A DNA stretch of 64,000 nt from Artemia franciscana. Its lineage: Eukaryota > Arthropoda > Branchiopoda > Anostraca > Artemiidae. Shown piece after piece: positions 23,044-34,224 of the stretch. Each line of letters opens with the position of its first letter. Position 1 is the stretch's first letter. A model generated the notes under the pieces. The model was not told the DNA's origin, did not search any database, and saw only the letters and a program-made list of their open reading frames with translations. Both the position numbers and the translations under genes were made by a program. The DNA is taken from contig NW_027063596.1 of assembly GCF_032884065.1 (NCBI RefSeq), positions 186,001 through 250,000 of the forward strand, read 5' to 3'.

Positions 23044-23254
23044 TTCTGGTGTTGTGCTAAAGACGGCCATTGGAAGCAGGACCGAGTATTCACTGAATTG
23101 AATTCCATTGTCTTGATAAATTTGCCCTATTTTTTAAAAGTTGTGTTTGTTTGACATTTCATGAAACTGTAAAGTCCTATGAATTCAATACTTTTGATTA
23201 CGCAGAAAAAACCATCAATATTTTAATGATCTCTGCTCAGAATTTGATGGGTAA

Positions 23255-25505
23255 TCAATCAGCTCGTCTTAACAAGCTGTAAGTAAGGAGCGACCCGGCT
23301 CAATAGTAATCAAATCTCCAAGAAACGAAATTTTGATATAAATAGATCAAACAGCTCGTGGTAACGAACTGTAGTAAGGAGCGACCCGGCTCAATAGTAA
23401 ACAAGACTATAAAAAACGGAATTTTGATACTAATAGATACATCAAAAGAATAAGATTTTTTATGCTGATTTTAAATATATAAGTTTCATTAAATTTAGTC
23501 TAATTCGTCAAAAGTTAATAGCCTAAGAAAATTTGCTTTTTTTGGAAAATAGGGGGATACACCCCCTAAAAGTTATAGGGACTTAACAAAAATCACACCA
23601 TCACATTCAGCGTATCAGAGAACCATACTGTAGAAGTTTCAAGCTTCTATCTACAAAAATGTGGAATTCCGTATTTTTTGCCAGAAGACCGATCACAGGT
23701 GCGTGTTTATTTCTTTGTTTTTTTTTTCCCATGAGTGATCGTATCGACCAAGTGTTCCTACAATGTCGCAGAAGGGCTCGTTCTAACGGAAATTAAAAGT
23801 TCTAATGGTCTTTTTAAGTGACCAAAAAACTGGAGTGCACCTAGGCCCCTCCAACGCTCATTTATTCCCAAAGTTAACGGATCATAATTTTGAGATAACC
23901 ATTTTTTTCAGCATAGTCAAAAAATCTAATAACTATGTCTTTGGGACTGACTTACTCCCTCACAGTCCCCGGAGGAGGGGCTGCAAGTTACAAACTTTGA
24001 CCAGCGTTTACATATAGTAATGGTTATTTGGAAATGTACAGACCTTTTTAGGGGGATTTTTTGGTTGGGGAGGGGGTGTTGAGGGGAGGGGGCTATGCAG
24101 GAGGATCTTCCCTTGGAGGAATTTGTCATGGGAGAAGAGAAATTCCATAAAGAAGAGAAATTCCATGATTTTCTGCCACTATTTAAAAAAAAAACAATGA
24201 AAAATAAATATGCAAAGTTTTTTCCACTGAAAGTAAGGACCAACATTAAAACTTAAAACAAACAGAGTTTATTACGCATATGGGGGGCTCATTTCCTCCT
24301 AAATATCTTGCTCTTTACGCTAAAGTATTTTTAGTAATTTCAACTATTTATTCTACAGCCTTTGTGATTCAGGGGTCAATCTTAAGGAATTTGGACAAAA
24401 TTAAAGATTTAGTGTAAAGAGCGAGGTATTAACGAGGGGGCAAACCCCCTCATATACATTATAAAAATATATGAATATAGAAGTTCGTTACGTAAGTTAA
24501 TTTGAAAGTTACGTATATTTTTTACAAATAAAAACTTTCGTTAAAAATTTAAAATTCTAGTTTCCTTTTAAGTAACCGAAAAATTGGAGGGCAACTAGGC
24601 CTCCTCCCCCATCCTTTTTCTCAAAATCGTCTGATCAAAACCGAGAGAAAGCCATTTAGCCAAAAAAAAAAAATATTACGCAAATTTCGTTTCAATTATT
24701 CATTTGCGGAGAGGCAAAATCAACGATGCATTAATTCAAAAATGTTCAGAAATTAAATAAAAAAGCTTTTTAACTGAAAGTAAGGAGCGACATTAAAACT
24801 TAAAACGAACAGAAATTACTCCATGTATGAAAGGGACTGTTCGCTCCTGAACGCCCCGCTCATTACGCTAAAGTTTTTTATTGTTTTATAAAGTAGAATT
24901 GAGAGAAACAAAGTCAAACTTGAGCGTAAAGAGCGGGACGTTGAGGAGGGAACAGCCCCTTTCATACACGGATTAATTTCTGTTCGTTTTAAGTTTTAAC
25001 GTCACTCCTTACTTTCATTTAAAAAACTTGTTTTTTTATTTAATATATCAAAAGAATTGGCTTATTATGTTTATTCCAAATATATAAGATTTATTAAGTT
25101 TAGACAGACACATCAAAAGCTACGATCCTAAGAGAATTTGTCCTATTTTCGAAAAAAGGGGAAAAACCTCTAGAAATCATATACTTTTAATGAAAATCAC
25201 ACCATCAGATTCAACGTATCAATAGAACCCTACTGTAGAGGTTTTAAGTTAATTTCTTCAAAAATGTGGAATTTTGTTATTTTCGCCAGAACAATAATTA
25301 CGGATGCGTGTTTATTTTTTTTTCAGGGGTGATTGTATTGACCCAATGGGCCTAAAACGTCGAAAGAGGGCTCATTCCAACGGAAAAGAAAATTTATAGC
25401 ACCCTTTTTAAGTGACCGAAAAAATGGGAGGGCAACTAGGCCCCTTGTCACGCCACTGCTTTCCCAAAATCATTTAATCAAAATCGTGAGATATTATCTA
25501 TTCTT
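23255..25505 (+). mobile_element. element A, outer copy interrupted by an inner copy
   Basis: The outer copy begins TCAATCAGCTCG at 23255 and runs 92 bases to '...gatataaataga' (23346). It resumes at 25044 with 'tatatcaaaagaattggc' and continues to about 25505 in the family order before being truncated. The consensus at this point reads 'aatagatacatcaaaagaat', so the two parts join with nothing lost and nothing duplicated. Confidence 0.85.
23347..25043 (+). mobile_element. element A, inner full copy nested in another copy
   Basis: Complete copy from TCAAACAG (after A23346) to ATTTAA (before T25044). The first palindrome is around 24230-24470. The second has arms of about 110 bp at 24770-25030 with the 'ctcattacgctaaagttt' and 'gagcgtaaagagcgggacg' blocks. 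It was inserted into another copy of its own family between A and T without target duplication. Confidence 0.88.
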
Positions 25506-26354
25506 TTTATTTTAACATTAAAATACAATAACAATTTGGCAACACTAAGGTATTGAAAAATATACATAGATTAGCAATGACGGACAGACAATAGATCAAA
25601 CACTTCAACTTCATTGAGTGAAGAAGTTCTCGGCACTGAAAAATGTATGAAATTGGATAGAACAAGTAATTGGTGACCATCCTATAGCCAGTGCAAACGT
25701 CATTCTCTATTTAAAAGACCCAACGTACTGAGCGCCTTAAGATATCCATGCGTGATATCCATAAGATATCCGTACGTGAGATATCCATTTTGTTCATCAT
25801 AGTTGAAAGGCTCAATAACTAAATTTTTGGAGATAAAATGAACACCTATAGCCCCCGGGGAAAGGTTTTTAAGTTATAAGATTTGCCCATTGTTGAAAAA
25901 TAGCATTTGTTATTGCGAAGCATGCATACATTTTTCGGGTGGGAATTACAAAATGCATGATAAGCAGTAGATACAAATCGAACAAGCATAAAATTAAGTA
26001 CCGATACCTGGGTCAGAAGACAAAACCCAGCAGAGTTTGTCTGCAGAGTTGCTGCAGGCAACAGTAGTGTAGTGTCAAAAAGCAATTAAACAGTGCAATG
26101 CATCATTCAGTTGTATGCAATTTGAAAATACCGCCAAAAACTAAACCCTTTGAATTGCCATTTTCGAACCTTACATAGGAGCCCCCCCCCCCCCTTGAAC
26201 AAGAAGGAAAATAATGTTTGTTGCATAGGCAGCACTGAAATGTCCTCTTTTTGCTGCTGTTTTTCGTCGTCATTATCGGGGCACTCATACATTAGAGATA
26301 ACTGCTTAAGAACCCATTTAAAAACTAATTGTTATATCTAAACATGTTTTTATG
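25506..26354. other. unassigned, with a short relative of element A
   Basis: At about 25780-25900 the order 'gatatccattttgttcatca', 'caataactaaatttttgg', 'cccccggggaaagg' and 'aagttataagatttgccc' matches the middle of element A at low identity. The rest is not recognised. There is a C-run at 26180-26194. Confidence 0.4.
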
Positions 26355-28585
26355 GCAATTGGTTTCTACCAAGTGTCATACAGCGATCGCAAATTCTGTC
26401 GGTCTGTCTGTCCCGGTTTTGCTACTTCAGGCACTTCCAGGTAAGCTAGGACGATGAAATTTGGCAGGCGTATCAGGAACCAGACCATATTAAATTAGAA
26501 ATCGTTTCTCCGATTCGACCATCGGGAGGGGAGTGAGGGGACGGTTAAATCGAAAAAATGAGGTATTTTTAACTTACGAACGGGTGATCGTATCTTAATG
26601 AAATTTGATGTTTGGAAGGATACCGTGTCTCTTAGGATACTCGTGCGCTCTTATTTTAAATCCCGACCGCATCCGGTGACGTTGGGGGAAACCTAGAATC
26701 TTGGAAAAGGCTTAGAGTGGAGGGATCGGGATGAAATTTGGTGGGAAAAATAATCACAAGTCCTACATACGTGATTAGCATAACCGGAACGGATCCGATC
26801 TCTTTGGGGGAGTTGGGGAGTTAATTCTGAAAAATTAGGTATTTTTAACTTACGAAGGAGTGATCGGATCAAATTTGATGTTTGGAAGGATATCGTGTCT
26901 CAGAGCTCTTTTTTGAAATCCCGATTGGATCAGATGACATTGCGGGGAGTTTGGGGGGGATCTAAAATCTGGGAAAACGCTTAGAATGGAGGGATCGTGA
27001 CGAAACTTGGTGCGAAAAATAATCAAAAGTCCTAGATACGTGATTGACGTAGCCAGAACGGATCCACTCTCTTTGGTGGATTTGGGGGGAGGGAGGAATA
27101 ATTCTGAAAAATAAGAAAAAATGAGGTATTTTTAACTTACGAAGGAGTGATCAGATCCTAATAAAATTTGATCTTTGGAAGGATATCGTGTCACAGAGCT
27201 TTTTTTTAAGCCCCAACCGGACTCGGTGACATTGGGAGGAGTTGGGGGAGGGGGACCTGAAATCCTTGAAAATGCTTAGAGTGGAGGGATCGGGATGAAA
27301 CTTGGTGGGGAAAATAAGCACAAGTCTTAGATACGTGATTGACATAACCGGAACGGATTCGCCCTCTTTGGAGGAATTGGGGGGAAGGGTTAATTCTAAA
27401 AAATGAGGTATTTCTAACTTGGGAAGCAGTGACCGGATCTTAATAAATTTCATATTTAGAAGGACCTCGTAACCCAGATCTCTTATTTGAAATTTCATCC
27501 AGATCTAGTGTCACTGGGGGAGGGGGACCGAAAATCTTGGAAAACGCTTAAAGCGGAGAGATCAGGATGAAACCTGGTGGGAAGAATAAGCACAAGTCCA
27601 ATATATGTGACGGAAATAATTGGACCGGATCCGCTCTCTTTGGTGTTGGGGGGGAGGGAGTAATTCGGAAAAATTGAAAAAAAAATGAGGTATTTGTGCC
27701 TTACGAATGGGTGATGAGATCTTAATGAAACTTAATCTTTAGAAGGATCTTGTGCTTTAGAACTCTCATTTTAAATCCCGACCAGATCCAGTAACATCCG
27801 GGGGAGCTGAAGGGGGAAACCGGAAATCTTGGAAAACGCTTAGAGTGGAGAGATCAGGATGAAATTTCATGGGAAGAATAAGCACAGGTTATAGATACGA
27901 GATTGAAAAATTGGTACGGATCCGTTCTCTTTGGGAGAGCTGGAGGTTGTTAATTTTGAAAAATTAGAAAAATTGAGGTAATTTAACTTAAGAACGGGTG
28001 ACCGGATCTTAATAAAATTTGATATTTAGAAGGAACTCATGTCTCAAAGGTCTTTTTTCAAATCCTGGCAATATCTGTTGCCATTGGAGGCAGTTGGAGG
28101 GGGAAACCGGAAATCTTGGAGAACGCTTATAAATGTTATAGATACGTGATTGACGTAACCGGACTGGATTCACTCTGTTTGGGCGAGTTAGGGGATGGGG
28201 TTCAGTGCTTTGGCGAGTTTGGTGCTTCTGGACGTGCTAGGACGATGAAAATTGGTAGGCGTGTCAGGGACCTGCACCAATTGACTTGATTAAGTCGTTT
28301 CCCCGATTTGACCATCTGGGGGGCTGAAGGGAGAGGAAAAATTAGAAAATTGAGGTATTTTTAACTTACGAATGGGTGATCGGATTCTAATGAATTTTTA
28401 GATTTAGAAGGACGTCGTGACTCAGAACTTTTATTTTGAATCCCGACCGGCATGAAGCCTCTGATTTTACATTCAAAGTCATCTATTGATTCTTAGAATT
28501 TTGCCGGAGCTCATACCATATGAGCTCTGGCTCTTCCGACCTCGTTACAAGTGCCATATGAGCTCTTAGCTCTTGTTTTTTTTTT
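26355..28585 (-). repeat. repeat B, nearly complete copy, reversed
   Basis: The reversed family order starts with the right terminus ('ccaagtgtcatacagc', 'tctgtcggtctgtctgtccc', 'ggtaagctaggacgatgaaa'). Five or so diverged internal units of about 280 bp follow, each with 'ggatcgggatgaaa', 'cacaagtcctagatacgtga' and 'ttttaacttacgaa' type blocks. It ends with the left terminus ('catatgagctcttagctctt'). No protein is encoded. It lies in DNA just downstream of the glyoxalase I stop codon. Confidence 0.8.
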
Positions 28586-29277
28586 TAATTTGACCTGATA
28601 AAGCCGTCATGAAGGGCCCTATGGTACCCTAAAAGCGCAATTTGGTTGATACTACTTCTCTAAACCCGATTGAGGCCTTATTTATAAACTATGTTTTCTA
28701 TTAAATAATTTTTTTTAATTCGTATTAAAAGTGCAATGACAAAGTGCCATATAACATCCCAAAAGTACAATCAAGGTTGTTTAACTATTTTAAAATGAAA
28801 ATACCAAAGTCTTATCAAATGAAAAATACTCCGCTCTTGAGCCTTTCCTTAAAATCCCCCCCCCTACCCGTCAGAAATTCTCCTAAATGAAAAGTTCTAC
28901 TGAGAATTTTTACCCACATTTGAAATAACTATCATATTATAATTTCAAAGCGTTAAAAAAAAAAACAATAAGAATTATTAACTTACTCATTGAACAACGG
29001 TAGCAAAACAGAAATTATAGAACATTTCTGTAATTTTGCCATTAACTAGGCTAACCTATTTTATTGCTGATAAGGTTCTAGGATTTACAATGTGAAATCA
29101 TAAGATTCAAAACTGGTATATTTGCATAAATATTAATATTGCATAGATTAAGAAGCGTAATTGATCCCTGTATTTTTACGTTTTCCTTACATATTAAATA
29201 CTTAACCTCATCCTTATATATCACTTTCATTATGTCCATTTTTAAAGAAAATTTCGGAAACAATTGATAAGATTTTT
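28586..29277 (-). promoter_or_regulatory. region 3' of glyoxalase I with candidate polyadenylation signal
   Basis: On the minus strand, AATAAA occurs at 29065-29060, about 213 bases after the stop codon, and is the best candidate polyadenylation signal. The rest of the interval is AT-rich with no other feature. Transcript data are absent, so the true 3' end is unknown. Confidence 0.35.
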
Positions 29278-29456
29278 CTACAGACAGCATTCAGAGGTTT
29301 TGTTGTTGAAAATTTCAATCCAATAGCCATCAGGATCTTTGATATGGGCTAATCCCTTCATTTTTCCGCCGTCTGGTTTCTTGACAAATTCCACACCAAG
29401 TTGTTCAAACCGTGCACACGCTGCGTGTACATCAGGTACCAATATGCCAATATGTC
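29278..29456 (-). CDS. Glo1: glyoxalase I (lactoylglutathione lyase), last coding exon
   Basis: Glyoxalase I isomerises the hemithioacetal of methylglyoxal and glutathione to S-lactoylglutathione in the cytosol. This exon encodes the final 58 residues: [20 protein letters not shown], then [11 protein letters not shown] and [11 protein letters not shown], ending TSECCL and TAG at 29280-29278. The acceptor is TTTAG directly before GACAT. The exon starts with two bases of a split glycine codon, completing GYGHIGI with the upstream exon. The histidine of GHIG and the glutamate of YWIEI are two of the four metal ligands known in the family. The C-terminus is slightly shorter than in vertebrates. 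The reading frame is intact. Confidence 0.95.
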
Positions 29457-29529
29457 CTAAACATTAGAAAAATAAAATAAATATCTCAAGTACTTAAAGT
29501 ACTTCTGAGTAAAATGCTGAATATGTGAT

Positions 29530-30245
29530 ACTTGAGTCTATATTATTTTCAGAGAACAGGAAATTAATTCACTTCAAAATCGAAATCATCCGTTTTATTA
29601 TACATTTTAAAACCTAATTTATTATTATCAGAATTATTAATATTCAAATCTAAGAAATGATCTTCTAGACCTGTGCCATGTCTAGGTTCAAGAGTCAGCT
29701 CTGATGGCTAAATATTTTTAGAAATATCAATAAATTCTTTACAATTTAAAACCAAAATATCATCTAAATATATTTTATTATTTGACAAAGCTTTTTTTAA
29801 GTTATTTGGATTATTCTTATCCATCACATATTTATATTCTAGTGACTTAAAAATAAGTCAGCTACAAATGGGCTTGCATCCCCCCCCCACGGGAATTCCC
29901 AACATTGGCTTATATAAATTAACATTAAATCTTATATAAGTATTTATATAAAACAAATTCTAATTAGTCAACAATCATATCTAGGTTGTAACATCTCGAA
30001 GCAGTTTTAAAACAATTTATCCATCTGGCTTTTATATTATAAGTGTCTATTTTTAAGAACCTCTTACTAGATAAGAGGAACGATTTCTTAATAATTGTTT
30101 TTAAATTTTTTAACACTACATTAAGTGATAGATTAGTATACATTGTCGCAAAATCAAGGGACTCGATTTTTTTAGTCGAAACTATTGTTAAAACGTCTAT
30201 CACCTGCAATGAATTATTAACACTCCAGTATGGATTAAAGTACAT
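29530..30245 (-). mobile_element. Penelope-like element reverse transcriptase fragment, decayed
   Basis: The minus strand reads, in order, SLDFATMYTNLSL (the usual FDFS.LYTN block of Penelope-like RTs), GIPVGG then DASPFVADLFLSH (G-I-P-M-G-G-N-A-S-P block), YLDDILVLNCKEF (catalytic Y-D-D region), and LTLEPRHG, DHFLDLNIN and YNKTDDFDFEVN. The segments are separated by stop codons and at least one frameshift, in a C-run near 29881-29889. The GIY-YIG endonuclease is not found. It lies inside the large glyoxalase intron, in the same orientation as the host gene. Confidence 0.8.
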
Positions 30246-31184
30246 ATATACGTATTTTAAAACTAAAGATACTCTCTAAAAGAAACAAGGAATATCATGC
30301 AAGTTAAAATACAATTCAAATGTTGTAATTAACAAAAACAAATTTTTTTTAGGAAAGTAAAGAGAAAAGTTTGAACTTAAACCAACAAAATCAATACTCT
30401 ACGGTCTATCTAACGTATATCAATACAGCTAGTTAAAATGAACCAACTTCTAAAATTTCCCTATGTTTGTAGGATTATAGAAAACTAGCACTTTACTGAA
30501 AACTTAAAACAATATACAAGTTTCGGTACACTAAAAGTAAACCATTATATGACACTTTACATAATAAAATATTTTAGGATATTTTATGATAGTTTTGAAG
30601 ACAAATTCGATGTCAAACCTTCTTGATAGTATTAAAACTGTTGATTAGCTTTAGAATTTGTTTCATAACTTGGAATTCTCTGTTGTATAGAAATAATAAC
30701 CGAATTTTTAGGGTTCTTATAATAATTTATTTGTTCGTCATTTCGAGTAATATTAAAGCTTTTTATTACGATTTAAAATTGTGTATTACTCACTATTGAT
30801 ATTATAACTGCCAAGACCACATATAATCAGTTTTTAAGATAATTTTAATTTTATAGTCGTTTTAAAATTAATTAGTCATACATTTTTTTTAGCAGCTGCT
30901 TTAGAAGCTGGTTTTAGCCCCTGGCTTTTGGGTTTTAACCAAAGCGCTAGTTTGCTATATTCCTACAACATAGCAAAATGTCATAAGTTGGTTTATTTAC
31001 ACTAGTTTTATTGATACGGTATATGTTAGATAGACCGTGAAATAACAATTTTTGTTTGCAAGTTTCAACTTCGCTCTTTACTTCCCACAGAAAAAGTTTA
31101 TTCTTAAAATTAATCTTTACCCGTTTTAAATTAATTTTACGGGTAAATTTGACAGCCGATGACTGTGAAGAAGTTGTACTTAAA
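30246..31184. other. unassigned intronic DNA
   Basis: AT-rich, with no recognised feature. It lies between the Penelope-like and hAT-like remains in the glyoxalase intron. Confidence 0.4.
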
Positions 31185-34100
31185 ACATGAAAACATTGTA
31201 GAAAAAGTTTGAGCCATTTATAATAATGTTTAGGGGTAGCTCAAGTACCTCAAAGATTAAGAAAAAAGAAAAAAAAGAAGGATTTCGATCAACTTGTATT
31301 TTGCTTTAAAAAAATATAAACAAAATTGTTTAGTTCCTATTTATGGTTGACCTGACAGAGTCTGCTTCCTGCTGTCGGGATAAACTCTGCGGTGTTCATT
31401 GACAACTTGCAGCAGAAATTGCAGCTGCGACTCATCTTGGGTTATAAAACCGCTGTACTCTTGAATGAGTGCCACTCCTCGCTCAGCGTGGTCATTGACG
31501 ACTTTGAGTGACCTCACAGTTTCTGACGCTAGCTTGTAGTCGTGTCTATCTTCCCACAAGTCTGGATCAACTGTGAGAAATCCATCCGGAAGATCCATCA
31601 TTTGAAAAAGTTTTGCTGACTTTGCTGTAACAAAATGTTCCAGGTTTTTATTCTTGGCTGAATCAAGATCAATGGTGATACGCTTGGTATGTTCCTGGGT
31701 CGTCTTCACTCTGCATGGCACTCACCATCAGTCTCTTCGTCGACGAACTGACGCGACTGTCGAAGAAAGCCAAGCCAACGAGTTCGGGTGACAAATACCA
31801 CAAGTTACCGGAAAACTTGTTTGATGTGGCCTTTGAGATTGCCAAATGGATGGATGAGTACTCGAGCAGCGACTTCAGCAGTAGTAGGTCACTGTACGGA
31901 GCACCTGAGGCTAAAGGTGCAGAGATCCAGGCTTTCAGGTACACACGTACTGCAAACACACACACGTCATGCAAACCTCTTTCGTCTGTGAGAGTCAGTC
32001 TAAACTGAGCCTTGAACATCCAGATCTTTAAACTGTATATCACTTTGCTCATCCATCTGGCATGGTGCATCGCTCCGGGTGACATGAATCGTACTCCTCT
32101 CGCAGGAGTAGCACCAAGAAAGATGAGCACAAGTTCCAGGAATTCCTTGTAATCATCCCTCGGCTGGCTCTGTTCAAGGTGCTTGTTAGCAAAATCGATG
32201 GTACTTTGTTTGAAGTCATCCGCTAGACGCGCCACATCATCAGCTGCAATTCCTGTTTCATATTTATCTGTATCTATGAATCTCCAATAGTCCTGGAAGC
32301 GTTTGAAGAGTGGAACCTCAGGAGAAGATGTCGATCCCATGCACACTCGAAACGCAGCACCAATGACGAGCTCCATAATATGATGTCTACAAGCCAGTGA
32401 CAAGAGTTCCTTACCTAGCTTCTGCTCCAACAGAACACAAGCACCAGAGATCCTGCCAGTGTTTGAGCTTGTAGTATCGAAACACATGGCTCGGATGTTG
32501 CCAGGTATGCCCCAGTCTTCAATAGCTCCGAAGACAGCAGAAGCCTGAGCCTCGCCTGTTCCGGATGGAAGCTTGGCTACTGTGAGTAGCTGTAAAACTT
32601 CTTTTCCGGAAACCAAAACAGGCAGACGATCAACCTTCTCTTTTCCAATGAGGTCGGGGATCAGTTTGCCGTCCCAGTGGACAACGAGGGGAACATCACT
32701 CTGAAACTTGGCTCAGATGCTTGCAGAACTGTGAATTCGATGTTTTGCTCTGAGTCGGCGAACTGAATCTCTATTTAGAGCTAGTTGGTCAATAGTCATT
32801 CCTAAGCTTTTGGCAGTTTCTGCTATGACAAAAACAGCCTTGCGGTCTGATACTTTAGTACGATCAAGAGCTGCTGCTAGTTCAGGTGTAACTACAGCTT
32901 TTCGGCCCCTCTTTCTTTTTTGAGTTCTGCTTCCTCCAACAGCCCCCTCACTGTCAACGTCTTCTGCTGCGCTGATCTCTGAACCAGATGTGGTAAGTTC
33001 GGCTGTGGAAGCCTCTATCTGTTGTATGTTCTCTGTTTGCTGTCGTCTTTTAAGTGTTTGCTGCTCTCTCTCAGACACCCTTTTCTCCTTGCAAGCTAGT
33101 GTTTCATCTACGCCAACCATTGACCCCCGTCTCCCTTTTTCTCGCTGGGCTAACAAGAAATCCTTGTCTTCTTGTATTGACATCGTGTTCAGGGCATCGG
33201 CGTGAGCGATGTCAAAAAGATCCTCGAGCCTAGATACGAAGGCCGCCTCTGTCGCCTGTTGAGTTGATGACTTTCGTGCTTTGTTCTTCTTGAGGAGACG
33301 CCATTCTTCAAATGCCTGCTCAAGCTTGGTTTGACAGTTTTGATGATCTCTCATTGGAATTCGAGCTTTCCGCCAAAACTTTGCTAGTTCGGTTACAGCA
33401 GCAGCCGACGAGTGCCTAATGGTCTCATTCAGTTCAAGGTGGAGATGAAGGAAGAACCCAAGAGCCATTCGCAATGAAGGCAGCTTGCTACCTCTTAATT
33501 CAGACACAGAGCTACCAATGAGATATAACTCCGTTCGAGATCTAGTTGCATTTGCCAACATTTTCAGTCTCAATTGGGTCTGAAATAAAAAGAAAACAGA
33601 ATTTATAATCATGAACTTAGGCAGGGTGAATTTTTTTTAGAAAAAAGAGCAAAAATTGTTCAACTCATTGCTTCTCCAACAAAAGAATAGGCTCAGTTAC
33701 ATTCAAATTCGTCAATCAACGCTCAGTAGTCATTAACGTTATAGAAATCTACTGTCTTGAGACAAGTTAATACACAATTAGCTTATTATTGTAAAAAAAA
33801 CAACACTGATAACAAAACAGAACTGATACAATATCGCCTCGAGCAAAAAACTACACCAGACTGAGTCTTGGTGTCCGAGACTCTAGTAAGCGCAACCGGT
33901 CAAAAGCAAACAAGTCTGAACACGTTCATCTCTGAAGGATGGAAATTTTGCATTGCCGGCTAAATTATGTCTGGTTCTGCTGCAAGTTGTCAATGAACAC
34001 CGCAGAGCTTATCCCGATAGCAGGAAACAGACTCTATCCGGTCAACCATAAATAGGAACTAAACAATTTTGTTTATGTGTTTTTAAGCAAAATACAAGTT

Positions 34101-34224
34101 GCTCGAAATCCTTCTTTTTTACTTTTTCCTTCTTTTTTACTTTTTTTCTTAATCTTTGAGGTACTTGAGCTACCCCTAAACATTATTATAAATGGCTCAA
34201 ACTTTTTCTACAATGTTTTCATGT
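31185..34224 (-). mobile_element. hAT-like DNA transposon with long inverted arms
   Basis: The left arm (31185-31417) and right arm (33975-34224) are long inverted copies sharing ACATGAAAACATTGTAG at the outer ends, 'aataatgtttaggggtagct', 'acaaaattgtttagttccta' and 'ctctgcggtgttcattgaca'. The right arm has a 20-base tandem expansion of 'ttcttttttacttttt'. Between them lies a transposase-like pseudogene on the minus strand. No convincing target-site duplication is seen. The arms contain the last 25 codons of the coding region, so the right arm encodes the same C-terminus on the plus strand (33977-34051). Confidence 0.75.
31341..33579 (-). pseudogene. RNase-H-fold (hAT-like) transposase pseudogene
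   Basis: The minus-strand frame opens after a strong acceptor (TTTTCTTTTTATTTCAG before 33579). The N-terminal third has LEDLFDIAHADALN and REKGRRGSMVGVDETLA, then a basic low-complexity stretch (KRKRGRKAVV). An in-frame TGA at 32715-32713 is followed at once by VHWDGKLIPDL and KVDRLPVLVSGKE in the same frame, then MCFDTTSSNTGR and LACRHHIMELV, which look like the first catalytic aspartate block and the C-x2-H block of hAT-type transposases. A frameshift near 31700 leads to VVNDHAERGVALIQEY and the TAA end. I recall a widespread family of uncharacterised invertebrate proteins of this kind. The exact superfamily is uncertain. Confidence 0.7.

Noticed and set aside
27151..27498. 115-residue minus-strand frame in repeat B
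   Set aside because: Chance opening in a repeat unit. Other units of the same repeat have stops and shifts at the same places.
31715..32008. Plus-strand open frames opposite the transposase
   Set aside because: Shadows of the minus-strand hAT-like coding sequence.
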